Positions 10,537 to 22,948 are shown, counted from the stretch's first letter. The stretch is DNA of 64,000 nucleotides from Asterias rubens (GCF_902459465.1 NC_047073.1:12768114-12832113); one strand, 5' to 3'. Translations and numbers: made by a program. Notes: generated from the sequence alone by a model not told the origin.

Positions 10537-13500
10537 CTGTATACAAAATAACACAATGTTTTACAAAATTGTTTTGGATAAAGCAACCATTACGTTTGTT
10601 ATTATTCCTATTATAGTACGTTTAGAAACCAAAAACACAGACAAAACCCGAACCCCCCCCCCCCCCACCACCACCTTTCCTGTGTGAAAAAAAAAATAGA
10701 TTTGTCTCCATTTAGTGAGGTGCCAATACCCATGCAGCTTGCCTGAAATAGCGCCCCCTTGTGGCATTAAATCAATTAGTGATGTGATAAATTCATGGTT
10801 GACGCAGACAAAAATTGCCACGAACTTAGACTTGAAATCAAGCCAACGCAAATCCGAACCGTAAAATCCTGTAACCACTCAAAAACTAATCTCCTGGAGA
10901 GAGTGACGCCAGTCTAATATTGAACCATCTCTTTACATGCAATTTTAGAGTCTCCATCAATCATAATGAATTTTGTATTATTTCATCACTTCATCCTCAA
11001 CTTAACCTGACAACAAAACAACAACATAATTTTGATTGAGTAGCCTACGTAACGTTCCCATGGTTACCAGGAGACTATGACGAGACTAATATTATCCAAA
11101 CATCTTGAGCTACATACATGAGAGCCATAACAACCGTGGTTACAAACAACACTCAATATATTACTGAGCCTATCCCAAAGTCATAATCATGAGAGATTTC
11201 TTAAAGATTATGTCCACGTCTCATCGAGCGATGGCATGTAGTGATTACATGGTCCCGGAGTATTATCCCTCGTGACCCGGGTGAGGAATTCATGGCGCCG
11301 TCCGTCCGTCTCGTTGTGGCTACCTCGGGCGGTTATTCCCTTCTCTAAGTTTGTTTGATTTTATGATATCATTATATCAATATTATCCAACATGATTCAC
11401 AATATTTTACTTTTAAAAATAATGTCTCACTGAACACTGAGGGCTTCAGGGGAAAATCAAGACCGAACGTGGGGTGATACATAATGATTTATTTTAATCT
11501 GACTTCCGATCGAGTCAAATGGAAAGCAAATAACAAATTAAAAAAATAAACCGTACAATCTGGACATATTTATTGCAATAATGTTTGAATTTTAGTTGTA
11601 CAATTTGAATGATGTAGTATGTTCTGGTATCGGGGAGGGGGGAGGCAAGAGTTTATCATCTCAAAGGCTTTGTAAAGTTTACAAATAATATTCATAATAA
11701 TTACTGTTATACGTGTTTAATATTAACTGTGTTGTATTTGCATTGTGCAAACACCCTCTGACGCTAATTTATGACAACACCTTGCAACGTTTAATATCAG
11801 AGAAGACAAGTTTTCCGGGTGATTGAGTTCAAGACCTATACACACTCCACATTCTGCGCTTATTAAAGTGACTGTATACCTCTGGTAGTTAATCCAACAA
11901 ATAATGACACCAAGAGGCTTAAATGCATTGAGAGCTGTCGATGTTGGAAAACAGTGTTAAAAACGACACCCCTTTGAATTGTTGTAGTTTTTGAGAGAGA
12001 AGTAATCTGAAGGCATTTCAGGCATCTGAAACCCAATTTTATGCAGCATTGGTGTTTTCATATCTTCTTGCAGCTTCGATGGAGTCAAAATGTTCACAAG
12101 GTTTGTTATTTAATGCAATAATGCTTTCACTATTTTCTTGCAGCTTCGATGACAAGCAAATAGTAGTATTGAGTCAACATTTTAACATTTTTTTTTTTTT
12201 AGGCATGATAATGTTGGGGCACAGCAAGTGATCGGATACTGGATACCAGAAAAAAACTATAGTGAACAAGATGTATTTCATTATCCTATGACAATGCGTT
12301 TGTGCGCGTTCGCAGAGTGCCTTTTGATTCGCGTCATACTATCTACCGGAACCACTGGCAAGTTCGCCACAGAATATCATTACAATTTTGAGATAGATCG
12401 GCCATCTGGGTCACGACAAAATAGTGGGAAACTGATTGCATGACATCTATAAAAAAAAAAATAAAAAAAAAAAATCACTTAGCGATGATATCCAAACGGG
12501 AAATTAAATCAATTATTTGTATTTTTCATAAAAATGATATTGTAGAGTATATTATTTCGTCAAGTTAGAGATGCTTTCTATATACTATCATCATCATAAG
12601 ACCGTTTACGTTTTATGTAAATCTGTTATATTAAACGATTTTTGTTTTCGTACCAATGTAATGTTCCTTTAACCTGACTGACCACATTCCATCAACCGTA
12701 CTTCAAAAGAAATTTTGGTTAACAAGAAGTGTGGATCATAGGATTTCACCCTGCACCGCATTCGCTTTATGCAACTACGACAGTGTCAGGATAGTGTTAC
12801 ATGGGGACACCATACTCTTTTCAATTAATCAGAATGGCTGAGACCTACATATTCCGTTTCGTCTCGATTTATTTATTGACTAGTACTGTGTGACATGTTT
12901 CAAATGAACCAAGAGTGTACGACCTTTTCCCTTTGCAACATTTTTGTTTGTGATGAGTCGGCAAATTTCTTGTGAGAGCTAAATTTATTTGAAGATTGTT
13001 CGTGTTTGACACTAACAAATCGGCGTATATAGGCCTACACTTATAATTATCGAAGTAGGGTATCAAAGATACACCCAAAGCAAAGGGGTGAACTTCGAAT
13101 AAACTTGCTCAGCCTCGTGGGATGAGGCCCACATTTAAATATTTGTGTATGCCGTTAGAGTCTGCAAAGATGTATTTCAAATTATTTATTTGTTTTCCTT
13201 TTCAAAAATAGGATATCCAAAACGACACATCCGAACAGGCATATTTTTAAAGATCCATTAAAGCCAAATGTGGGTTGAACTTCGAATAAACTTGCACGGT
13301 TAATTTTGTGAGTTCGAAAAAGATTTGATTTCTACAATTGAAAGAAAAATGAAAACCTTAAACTTACAAGCAATAGTCGCCATATACCATCCCGTATACT
13401 GTGAGATCCTCGCACATATCCAATGCTAATAGCATTGTGTGCCAACCAGTGGTCAACCACGTCTTAGCTTGGGTCCTGAAAATGTGAAAAATTGATAAGG

Positions 13501-15216
13501 AACATTGGAGAATAAGTAACTGTGAAAATACTACACTCTGAATTTTCAATCCCTGCTAATTAGACACTAGTAACAAATTGTACATGGGGGTGGATGGGGG
13601 GGGGGGGGGGTTGGGGTTAGACACTCACACATAAAGACTAAACAATTAATGATACAAAACGTACCGCTTGAGCTTTAGTCTACCACAACTACGTCAGATG
13701 CAATGAAGGGTACAAACTAATAATACAAGAAACAAACTATACAGTACAGTCTTGAAACAAGATTAATACTTGCCTGGTGATGCCAGTCTCGTTATGGAAT
13801 ACTTCATTGTTGTATCTCATCATGGCTAGAGTGTGCATGAAGAAGCTAACATTCTTATACAGCTGAGAATAGTTCAGAATCAACCTATAGGCTGGATTCT
13901 TGTACACGTTGGTGTTGTACAACCACGCTATGATCACATTGTCCGATTTCGTCCTCTCGTACATAAAATGAACTTTCTGGTTGGACGGTTTGTTCTGGAA
14001 GGTGGGACGGAAGTTTGAATGGCCGACCACACGCACCGTGGTTCGTGAGCCAACATCTGCTTCAAATGCCCGCGTGGGGGCGTCGTTCATGCGAATGACG
14101 CACTCGGCAGCGTCTATGTCCTTTCCTGCATTTTTCCCCAAGAGCTGACCAGAGCTGGTGACGAGTGCGCATGTGCGACATCTGAGTTCAAATGGCTGAT
14201 GGAAAGCAATAATAAAATGGTTAATAACTTGGGATTGACAAACAAATGTTTTACTAGATTTGGACTCGAACCAACGACCTCCGGTTTAACGTGCCAGCGC
14301 TATTATCTAGCCCTATGTTGGCGGTTTCCCCATTTTGCTATAGTTCACACCCTTTCAAAGGTAACAACAGTTAGTTGATTGAAGAGACGTATACAAAAGT
14401 TAGCTATGGGATATCAGCCACAGGATCCACCGCAATTGGTCTGTAAGCCTTTGCATCCTAATGTGTGACTTTAGAGACGCTAGGTGGCAGCAGACTTCAT
14501 GTAAATCCATTGGTCTCTGAAACAAGATTTGCATGCTATTTAAACTACAATAAGAATGGGGAAATAAGTTGGCTGTCACCTAGTGGCTACCGAGCACAAG
14601 TTGTTCTACACCCTGATCTACGATTATATCCTAAGACTGGTCCCCTGTCTTTATCCGCACGGGTAAAGACATGTACGTGTTTTGTTTGGACAGGGGTGAT
14701 GTGGGTGCAGGTGACCTCGGACCTTTTAAAACACAGTATGGAAAGCTTACTTTCGGTCATCTGCATGCCTTGTGCACTGTGTAAAAATACAAGTAGGTCT
14801 ACTAGCATGAAATAGTAGGATGTGACTGTGTACAATGTCTCCATGTAAAATGAATGTAGGTGAAAGGTGATTATGGGCGGGGATTGGCCTAGGCTAGAGG
14901 CCACCTTCTGGCGTTATTCATGAGCCTCGAAGTGTGACGTCAGATGCCTGGATACGAATCATTGGCTTACCTTATGATCTGGTACTGATATCGGCACCAT
15001 CATTTGCTGTCTGTGCTTCTGAAATGTCTCATTCTTAGGAATCTTCCGTAAGAGGTGAGGGTAGCATCGTGGGAAGGGACACGACAGTGGCCCACGGGCA
15101 AAGAAGGCAGCGCCCCCTTGCGACGCACCACCGCCAGTGGTGTCTACGTAGTAGTAGAAGAAGAAGCAGATGATGAAGGAGTAGAATGAGGCAAAGAAGA
15201 GCATACTACATGGACC
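10053..15216 (-). CDS. ST6GALNAC-like: ST6GalNAc-like sialyltransferase, gene 1
   Basis: Family GT29, a type II Golgi enzyme. ST6GalNAc members transfer sialic acid from CMP-Neu5Ac to GalNAc in alpha-2,6 linkage. On the minus strand the exons are 15216-14971 (membrane/stem, phase 0), 14195-13774 (sialylmotif L, 422 nt), 13475-13368 (sialylmotif S, 108 nt) and 10536-10053 (motifs III and VS, stop TGA at 10055-10053). These give 419 residues plus a start exon. The membrane helix is LFFASFYSFIICFFFYYY. Motif L runs from CRTCALVTSSGQLLG through VIRMNDAPT to VVGHSNF. Motif S is LTTGWHTMLLALDMC...VYGM. Motif III is PYHYY, and motif VS is HLFVTE (H-x4-E). The C-terminus extends about 100 residues past motif VS, which is long for the family. 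The L-S intron uses a GC donor. PYHYY and NDAPTR suggest the ST6GalNAc III-VI branch; the subtype is not certain. Confidence 0.85.
10537..13367 (-). other. Gene 1 intron, 2.8 kb
   Basis: The donor is TGCTT|gtaagt at 13367. The intron holds a C15-type tract at about 10649, a diverged family A remnant (about 11868-12150, with a duplicated ttcttgcagcttcgatg block) and otherwise AT-rich unique sequence. No extra sialyltransferase exon was seen. Confidence 0.6.
13368..13475 (-). CDS. ST6GALNAC-like: Gene 1 sialylmotif S exon (108 nt)
   Basis: The exon begins after ttttcag and completes an Arg codon. It encodes TQAKTWLTTGWHTMLLALDM, then CEDLTVYGMVYGDYC. The Cys of LDMC is the expected disulfide partner of the motif L Cys. 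The length equals that of the genes 2 and 3 S exons. Confidence 0.9.
13476..13773 (-). other. GC-AG intron of gene 1
   Basis: The exon ends ACCAG and the intron begins gcaagtat, matching the AG|GCAAGT consensus of the minor GC donor class. The alternative GT four bases on would break the frame with the S exon. The intron also contains a long G tract near 13597. Confidence 0.75.
13774..14195 (-). CDS. ST6GALNAC-like: Gene 1 sialylmotif L exon (422 nt)
   Basis: The exon starts CCATTTGAACTC after gctttccatcag, in phase 0 at the same residue as genes 2 and 3 (P/S-[FI]-x-x-x-C-x-x-C). It encodes the CMP-sialic acid binding motif L with RMNDAPTRAFEADVG and ends in phase 2. It is two codons longer than in genes 2 and 3 and has no internal intron. 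Confidence 0.9.
14258..14335 (-). mobile_element. tRNA-derived SINE fragment (family S2)
   Basis: The fragment contains a degraded B-box (gactcgaacc) and the tagccctatgttggcggt...cccc tail seen twice in the ALG14 intron. It sits in the gene 1 intron before the L exon. Confidence 0.5.
14476..14530. mobile_element. Foldback family D fragment
   Basis: acgctaggtggcagcagac followed by taaatccattg matches one arm of the family D elements at 32670 and 48031. Only one arm is present. Confidence 0.45.
14971..15216 (-). CDS. ST6GALNAC-like: Gene 1 membrane/stem exon (82 codons)
   Basis: The acceptor is ccttctcctcatcag and the donor is CATAAG|gtaagc, phase 0 at both ends. It reads GPCSMLFFASFYSF, a hydrophobic helix ending YYYVDTT, then a G/A-rich and basic stem. 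An in-frame Met (15204-15202) could itself be a start, which would give an almost tail-less type II protein. Confidence 0.8.
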
Positions 15217-15484
15217 CTGATGAGGAGAAGGAGGGGTAGAAGACGTCTTAGAAGAGTGGATGCAATGAAAATAGAATTAACTTTAATCATGGACTTATTC
15301 TCTGGCTTGTCAAAAACAGAGCGTGTCAAAACCAACACCAAGTGAATTTTTCAAAAAAATGTGAAGAAAACAAAAATAATATCAACATCAAATATCAACT
15401 GCTATTTGATCGTTTTAAACCAAACATCTTATAAGAAGTCAGATTAAAAGCTCAGTGAGTATTCATGGCGAGGAAAACAAACAA

Positions 15485-15829
15485 TCAAAGTAAATCATTA
15501 AACCTGATTTCAATAAAAGCAGTTTGTTTCAAAAGTAAATCCATATTAGCCGGAGACGTTGTTACGAAAAGGACCAGAATACACACAATATTGAGGGCGC
15601 ACTGCCATTCAAACAGGTGATGTTGATTATTGTGTGACACAACCAGTATCTGGACATTCATCTTGTAAGCTGTATGAAAGACTACTTGACCCTTAATCTT
15701 GGGGTTATTGACCTCGGGTTTGACCTTGACATTGGCTGTCTTTGACAAGGGAATGCCTGATGCGTAAACAGATCGATTTGGATTGTATCCATGGAAACGG
15801 TTTAGACCGAGACTGATTGATTTATCATG
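15485..15829 (-). other. Open frame running into the assembly gap
   Basis: One minus-strand frame stays open for about 114 codons from the gap edge (15829) to a stop at 15485. It includes a hydrophobic run (ALNIVCILVLFV). I recognise nothing in it and see no convincing donor. It lies in the presumed first intron of gene 1, so it could be an unrelated exon or chance. Confidence 0.2.
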
Positions 15830-15830
15830 A

Positions 15831-16330
15831 NNNNNNNNNNNNNNNNNNNNNNNNNNNNNNNNNNNNNNNNNNNNNNNNNNNNNNNNNNNNNNNNNNNNNN
15901 NNNNNNNNNNNNNNNNNNNNNNNNNNNNNNNNNNNNNNNNNNNNNNNNNNNNNNNNNNNNNNNNNNNNNNNNNNNNNNNNNNNNNNNNNNNNNNNNNNNN
16001 NNNNNNNNNNNNNNNNNNNNNNNNNNNNNNNNNNNNNNNNNNNNNNNNNNNNNNNNNNNNNNNNNNNNNNNNNNNNNNNNNNNNNNNNNNNNNNNNNNNN
16101 NNNNNNNNNNNNNNNNNNNNNNNNNNNNNNNNNNNNNNNNNNNNNNNNNNNNNNNNNNNNNNNNNNNNNNNNNNNNNNNNNNNNNNNNNNNNNNNNNNNN
16201 NNNNNNNNNNNNNNNNNNNNNNNNNNNNNNNNNNNNNNNNNNNNNNNNNNNNNNNNNNNNNNNNNNNNNNNNNNNNNNNNNNNNNNNNNNNNNNNNNNNN
16301 NNNNNNNNNNNNNNNNNNNNNNNNNNNNNN
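15831..16330. other. Assembly gap, 500 N
   Basis: Exactly 500 undetermined bases, which suggests a placeholder for a scaffold gap of unknown true size. It lies between the membrane exon of gene 1 and its possible first exon. Confidence 0.98.
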
Positions 16331-16636
16331 CCGGGATCCGGTCCGTCACTCTCCGGAGATAAATTATTAGCCTCTACTCCGCTATACAAACATCTCCCTT
16401 ATTTACCTTCATCTCTCACTCTGTCCACACACAGCAACCAAGAAGGATTCTTAGCCGGGGGGAATCATGGTTTCATCAGCTTGAAAGAAAGAACCCACAT
16501 CAACAAGAAGTCCATGCCTTCTGGATCGGAGCTACTTGACCAACTGCTGCGAGTGCGAGACTCTTTTAAAGAAAACAGACAGGCGTGCCAATCGCTTCGG
16601 GAAAACAGGTCTCCTCGATGCTCACACATTCTTTAA
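16331..16636 (+). other. Open frame leaving the assembly gap
   Basis: A plus-strand frame is open from the gap to TAA at 16634-16636 (102 codons, ...LLDQLLRVRDSFKENRQACQ...). It has no recognised domain. The same bases on the minus strand may be the 5' UTR of gene 1. Confidence 0.2.
16407..16412 (-). CDS. ST6GALNAC-like: Candidate two-codon first exon of gene 1 (ATG AAG)
   Basis: On the minus strand GAGAG-ATGAAG is followed by gtaaat, a fair donor, and ends in phase 0 as the membrane exon requires. Joining would give MK-GPCSMLFF..., a short tail typical of Golgi glycosyltransferases. An in-frame TGA just upstream makes ATG the only possible start. The motif is short and could be chance. Confidence 0.25.
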
Positions 16637-18027
16637 AAAGATGTTATTGAGTTTCTTGTTTGTTTTTGTTTGTTTGTTTTTTTGTTTTTCCAAAATTGCG
16701 ATTTGATTTATTATCTTCCCGTTATTTGTACACAACACTTTATTGTGTGACCTTTCTCTCTGAGGAAATTTCCCCCGTGAATAAATTTACTCATGTTGTC
16801 TTTTGGTCTCAAGCTAGTTTGAAGCACAGCGTTGGTAAACATGACATGACACTAAGTAAAGAATGATTTGTTGACCCCTGTTTGTTTGATACGTAGGTGG
16901 CGTTTAATGTGCATCAACATGAAGCCTGGTAAATTCAAATCAACAACGAAAACATGAATCTGTTTGAGCAAACATACGCAACGCTGAAATGTTGTTCATG
17001 TGATATCGTACAAAAAAAAACATTTCTATTTGTATTCTGTTATTTGACGGAGATTAATCGAAAATCATAGTTTGTTTTCAAACGCAAAGATTACTCAAAA
17101 GTGTCAAAGCGTAGGTGACGTTCTATGTGCATCCATTTTATGAAGTCTCGTAAAATTCAAATCAGCAACCAAAACATGAAGCCCTTTGAACAAACATATA
17201 CGCAACGCTGAAATTTAGGTCATGTAACATCGTCCAAAAAAATATTTTATTATTAGTCTACTATATGGCGGAGATTAATCGGAAATCACATTTTGTTTTA
17301 AAACGCAAAGGTCTGTCAAAGTTGAAACAAAAGCAATATCCTGAGTTTTGTTTAAACACAGACAGAGACAAACAAGCAAACGGCAAGGGACTACATTATG
17401 TAGGCTGTGTTAATAACCTCTATCTCAGTCGATGTTTACGAACAGCCGTATTGTCTTAGTGCTTTATACAACGCTCGATACATAATGACTTTACCCCCGT
17501 CAGAAAGACGAAGCAATGGGAGACTTTTTGACCTACCAGGTAAGGGTGCACAACTCCTATAGCAAACAATGGTAAATGGTAAAAATTCAAAAATACTCAC
17601 CAAATATTTAGAAGTCTCTCAGCCTCTTGAAAATTAAATCAGATACATTGTCATACAACTAAACTTCAGATTTCTTCTCAATTTTTGGTAGGTCAGCATT
17701 TTTGAATTTCTGCTAATTACCCTAGAAGAAACACTCCCAAAAACTCATGCACACCGCTTGTTATCCTTGGGGAACTCGTTTCCAGTACGTCCTGTTCCAG
17801 AACAGTTTGGTTTATGCTGGCATTGTGTTATGAAAAACAAAATACAGTTTGGCTAAATCTAAATACAAAATCAAAAACACGCAAAACACAAGGTATTTGC
17901 TGTCAGTGACCGTTACTCATGCTTCTCCTATTCCTAAGTTGTTGACATTACCTGGTGAAGAGCGCCCTCTCTTGGTGATTGGCAGATAGTCTTAAGTTTC
18001 CCATTGGTCTTGCTTGAGGAAATGGGT
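16637..18027. repeat. Intergenic with a ~217-bp tandem duplication
   Basis: gtaggtggcgtttaatgtgc at about 16894 and gtaggtgacgttctatgtgc at about 17111 begin two diverged copies. Both continue through 'aaaacatgaa', 'acgcaacgctgaaat' and 'gagattaatcg'. No gene was found. Confidence 0.6.
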
Positions 18028-18518
18028 GTCGAAGACTGGTGTCAGATGCAATTGTGTCCGCCATGCAATAATGTCCGCTCCGGACACTTTTGCGTATGCC
18101 ATCGTGTCCGGGGTTATGCAAAAACCGTCCGGCGGACACGTACATGACTGTACATGTATGAGCGCGCGTAAGCGTATGCAGCATGAATATTCACGTATTT
18201 TATGATTACAGCGAATACCCAATGGCCGAACATTTCTCATGTCATTCATGACATGCACTTAGCTTGTAAAAAAAAATGGCGAACGTGTTCCGTCGACCAA
18301 GGGCGTTTAAATGTATTGCAAGGACGGTTTTGCACGGGGCGGACACAACTGCATATGCAAATGTGTCCGGGCGGACACAATTACATTATGCAGCAGCGTC
18401 CGGGCGAACAAGATTGCATTATGCAGAACCGTCCGGCGGACATTATTCCATATGCAATAATGTCCTCCGGATAGCACTGCATAGAGGACATAATTGCATG
18501 CGACACCGGCACTCCAAC
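18028..18518. mobile_element. Foldback element of GTCCGG/ATGCAA palindromic units
   Basis: Outer arms gactggtgtcagatgcaatt (18033-) and aattgcatgcgacaccggc (18492-) are inverted copies. Both arms consist of repeated short palindromes (gtccggcggac, ctccgga) separated by tgcatatgca-type sequence. The centre (about 18140-18315) is less repetitive. No open frame. I do not recognise the family. Confidence 0.6.
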
Positions 18519-21500
18519 ACACTCTGCTGATCAGGAAACACAAGAGCAAGAGTCGGCCACAGTATTACCACAAACACTTTTGGAGTTTGTATTATTTGGT
18601 ACAAAACTTTGGTACAAAACTTTATATTCTTAATTTGAACCATGCCAGAAAATACTTCAAATAGAGGAAAACAAAATGTGTACACGGCAACACTTTACTG
18701 GGACAATATTTAGGAAACGGGGTGTTCTATCAACACTCTAACCGTACGTGACTCGTATTTACTGTTTTACAGTTTCTAAAATTGGTTTGAACTTTCGTAT
18801 TCTTATGACTAATATCAATATCACCGTACACTCAACCATGAACTAATTACACAATGTCTAGAGTAAAAGTAAACATGCGAGTACAGCCAATAATCTCTTT
18901 TGAGTGAGTGTTGGCTCTAAAAAGAGCAAGTTTGGTCTCGACGTTTTGATCAGTATACCATGCTCGTGTTATTCCATTCACAACATGCGAAGCTTCAAAC
19001 ATCACTTGTTTGATATAGCATGTCTCTTGGCGGTATTCTGCAAAGAAATGTGCACATCCATACTATGTATAACGTTTACATGCTCGGTATTGAGATGGCA
19101 CATTATTCACAAAGTTCAACCGGCCGATGATCAGACAGGCCTTAGGGCACCATTCAATGCACGTATAATGACACAATGCATCAAGAAGTAACCTTTACTG
19201 ACATAGGCGCCATTTTGTTTGTCACCGCTCAACGCAAATCCATAACCTTTTACAAACCATAGCTTCCAGCAAAAATAGTCTGGTGTCCCTTCGAGAATGT
19301 AATTAGATTATCGCCAATTGTACACGGGGAGTCTGACTTAAATTGGGCAAGATGGGGTCTATAGCCTTGACGTCACATACTATGACGCGTCAGTATTCAG
19401 ACGTATTCACTTTATTGTTGCAGCTTTTCTAATACGTAAAATTGCTGATGAAATATACCCAATTTCACACTGCTAAATTCCTATCGTGGATGACTGAGCG
19501 GCATGACATTATTTGATTGTCACTAGCTTTCAAGCAGCGTACCAGGGGACAACCAACAAGGGGACTCATGGATTGTTGCATAAAATGATACGATATACCG
19601 CATTTATGGGGACTGCACATGAAAGTCTACAAAGTTTGTTTAATGCACTGGACATCAGTGTTTTTACTTGGTGTATCAATGTGACTCCAAACATTATATG
19701 CATAAAATAACAAATCTGTGAAATGTTTACTCAACTGGTAATCGAAGTTGTTGAAGAATAATGAAAGAAGAGACAACCTTTTTGCAAAAAGGCTTCAGGC
19801 CTGACATCTACTGTAGTTTCGGTAACCTTGATGAGGAAAACATCCCTTTAAGTTGGCCACAAGTATAAACATTCCCCACCACCTCCGAAGATGGTGCACC
19901 GCAAATTTGTACATACCGTTGCTTACTATTATTCCCCGCCACTAAATCTATTCACACCTGCAGTCAGTATACACAAAACTCCAACCCAAGTCACCCAAGG
20001 GTCAAAAGAGCTGCGACAATCGTACCTAACACGAACCGCTTCACCTCATAAATCTATTTGTGCCATTCTTCTAGGAAAAGACAAAATGAGGACGCATGAT
20101 TTAGAGACATGGCACATTTTTTTCGGAAACGTGGACGTAGCCCGACTCGAGGAGTTACCGGCACAAAGGAAAATGTGATATTTCTTTTGCATGCTGTGAT
20201 AAAATGAAATAAATAAATAAATACCACATAAACCAGCTAGGAGCTCAAAAACATACACAAGCAGTTTTACGAAATCGATACAAATTGCGCCGAAGACCAT
20301 AGTTCTGTGCAGAAGCTACATGCTATAATGTGTGTCAAGGGAGTAATTTTATACTCAGAACAACTTGATTCACAACCGATAAACGGACTCAGAAGTGCTA
20401 TTACACGTCTAAGTCCGTTGTCACAAACCATGTAAACACAATTTCGAGTATACATAGTATCTACATACCGAACAGCAGTACAGGGTGCACTTTGTAAGAA
20501 GTCGACTCTCGCTATTTCATCCATAATCTAATCAGCTAACAACATAAGTTCATTCAAAAATCCACTCTCTGTTGTAAACATGCACAACTACATTACGAAG
20601 CAATTTTTAAAGTGCTTACATTACCTCTGTTTGACATCGCCACAGTGAAAGGAACGCATTCCGTCACTTCATCAGACCATTTCTTCCTCCACGATCAGGC
20701 TGAGACCCAATTCCCAAGAGCCAAAGACAACTCGTTTTCTTATGGAATGCTGACGATGCAATACATCAATTTGGCTTCTTGTCAGCTCTGCATAAGAGTA
20801 ATTCGCCGTCTTTATCGTCATCACATCAAAGTCACTATCACTTTAGAGACACCCAGCAGTGCGTTTCCGTCCTCCCTCTACATCAACCACCTTCAACTCG
20901 CTCCATCTTGATTTTCCGGTGCTTGAGCTTTAAACCCAGACTCGTCCTTTCGCTACGAGACCGGCTTCCCTCTCCTACATTAATACATAGACTCGACTCG
21001 GGCGCTCGACTGCACACGGTCACTTGTCCAACCCCCACCAGCAAGGAAATCCACTATGACTTTTCAACGTGAGTACGGTTTTGACGGCAAAGGCGGTCGT
21101 TTTTGTCACTCATTACTGAACCCAACAGCTGAGTGGGTCAATGACGGCAAAAGACGGTGTATGTTTTGGGGGTTTTTTTGAGAGAGAGAGATTGTTATTC
21201 TATACTAAACCCAACAGCTTAGTGGGTCCCCCGCCCCTTGATCCTACATATCACCCATCACAACTCGACTCCAACGTACGTCTTAATTCACGTTGTTTAC
21301 AACAGGCTGACATCTTGTTATGCTTTCAGTACCCGTCAGACCTTCGATTTACCGAAGCCCAAAGCCATGTCAAATTAAACAGAAAACAGACCCTTTCCCT
21401 TCACCGAGAGTAGAGCCGCGGTTAACCCCTTGCTCTCTGGTTTATCCTCAAAGTGTTCCAATTATCGTCTACTGTCACTTTCGCATCACTCGATGGGTAG

Positions 21501-22549
21501 GGTGAAAACCATCATTTCCAGTGTAAAACTGCCTAAAGCCACATAAGTTTATTTTTGTTTTCCCAAGTCACGGAATCCACAGCGAATTGGATTGGTGTTT
21601 ATCTATTCCGGTGCTCATCCTGAAACGCGTGTACGCATACCGTATGCCGTGAATCGCCGCTGAAACCCTGCCTAAAAACAACAGCTTTTGGTGTGACTTA
21701 CGGCAGGCTGGAACCCCCGAAGTGAACACTATTTGCACCCAGGCTGAGAACCGTGTGTCGGCACGTTAGGACTCAAATTCTCTACTACTACGTAATGAAT
21801 TATGTATTTTGTTCTGTTTACTTCACGGCACTTTGGTCAGCATCATGATATAGTGAGATGATTTAAGTTGCATTCACACGAGGCGAGAGCGTAATACACT
21901 TTGCAGTTCGTGTATAGGTCACTTCTTTGAAAACGACCCTGTAGGCAAGGTGGCATTAGTAACCACCTCAACATTAAAGGGAAGTTTTTGGGGTAAGATT
22001 GAGGCTATGAAAACTGAATTAATAATAATAATAAATAATAATATGACTTGTAATGCGCACGTATCCACCCTGTTGGGTGTTCAAGGCGCAGAACTGTGAA
22101 CCCTGAACATGACGCGGGACAAAAGATTCACTCACCGCTAGAAATGATCCCATCGAAACCTTTCCAACATCGATATTCTCTGTATTGATTATACCAATGT
22201 CGAACTCAATTTTCTTACCGCTAGAAATGCTCAGAAAGGCGAAACCTTGCCAACATCGATATGTTCTTAATGGATATACCGATGTCAACTCTAAAAGGTA
22301 TGCCCTTTGCTCTAAATGCATTTCTCACTTCTATTTGTTTAGCTAATTGTCCACATAAAATTGTCTGCCTGCATCAACCTTTCTCAACATTGTTTTCTTC
22401 AATCTAATTCAATTGACCAACATTCTTATTGATATTTGAAATAATGTCAACTAAAAAAAACTATGAGATACGTTCAACCAACATGATAGACATGTGAGGC
22501 TACAAAATAAAGACAACTACTGACTGAATGGCAGCAAGGTGCCTCACAA
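18519..22549. other. Intergenic, 4 kb, no supported gene
   Basis: It contains a diverged family A remnant (about 19630-19800), an aaataaataaata tail at 20207-20223, a ctgaacccaacagct duplication (21116 and 21199), and an about 82-bp tandem duplication starting ccgctagaaatg (22137 and 22218). A possible splice pair at 21069/21340 was judged too weak to call. Confidence 0.5.
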
Positions 22550-22948
22550 TTAAAGGAACACGTTGCCTTGGATCAGTCGAGTTGGTCTTTAAAAAGCGTT
22601 CTGTAACCGTTTGTTATAAAATGCATATGGGTAGAAAGATGTTTTAAAAGTAGAATACAATAATCTACACAAATATGCCTCGAAATTGCGTGGTTTTCTG
22701 TTTATCTCGTCGACTAACACGGTCGGCCATTTGCGGGAGTATGGGAGTCAAATTTTTGAAGTCAATAAATGGTCGACCGTGTTAGTTAGCGACGTAAAAG
22801 GAAAACCGTGCAATTTTGAGTGATACTTTTGTGGATCATTATATTCTACTTTTAAAACATCTTTCTAACCATATGCATTTCATAACACACGGTTTCAAAC
22901 GCTTTTTATGGACCAACTTGTCCGATCCAAGGCAACGTGTTCGTTTAA
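22550..22948. mobile_element. Foldback MITE family B, full copy
   Basis: It starts ttaaaggaacacgttgcc and ends ggcaacgtgttcgtttaa, nearly perfect inverted termini including TTAA. Arms of about 180 bases fold around the centre (ctaacacggtcggcca ... ggtcgaccgtgttag). No coding capacity. Related copies lie at 28078 and 46665. Confidence 0.8.

Noticed and set aside
15802-16636. Frames of 170-270 residues across the gap
   Set aside because: They consist of undetermined bases.
19891-20178. 95-residue frame ending LEELPAQRKM
   Set aside because: No domain, no splice support, followed by an aaataaata tail; more likely a decayed retroelement end.
20612-21505. Possible two-exon gene: ATGACTTTTCAAC|gtgagt at about 21069 and ctttcag|TACCCGTCAGACC at about 21340
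   Set aside because: Phase fits, but the product (MTFQLPVRPSIYRS...) has no recognisable features and a one-in-three phase match is weak. Not called.
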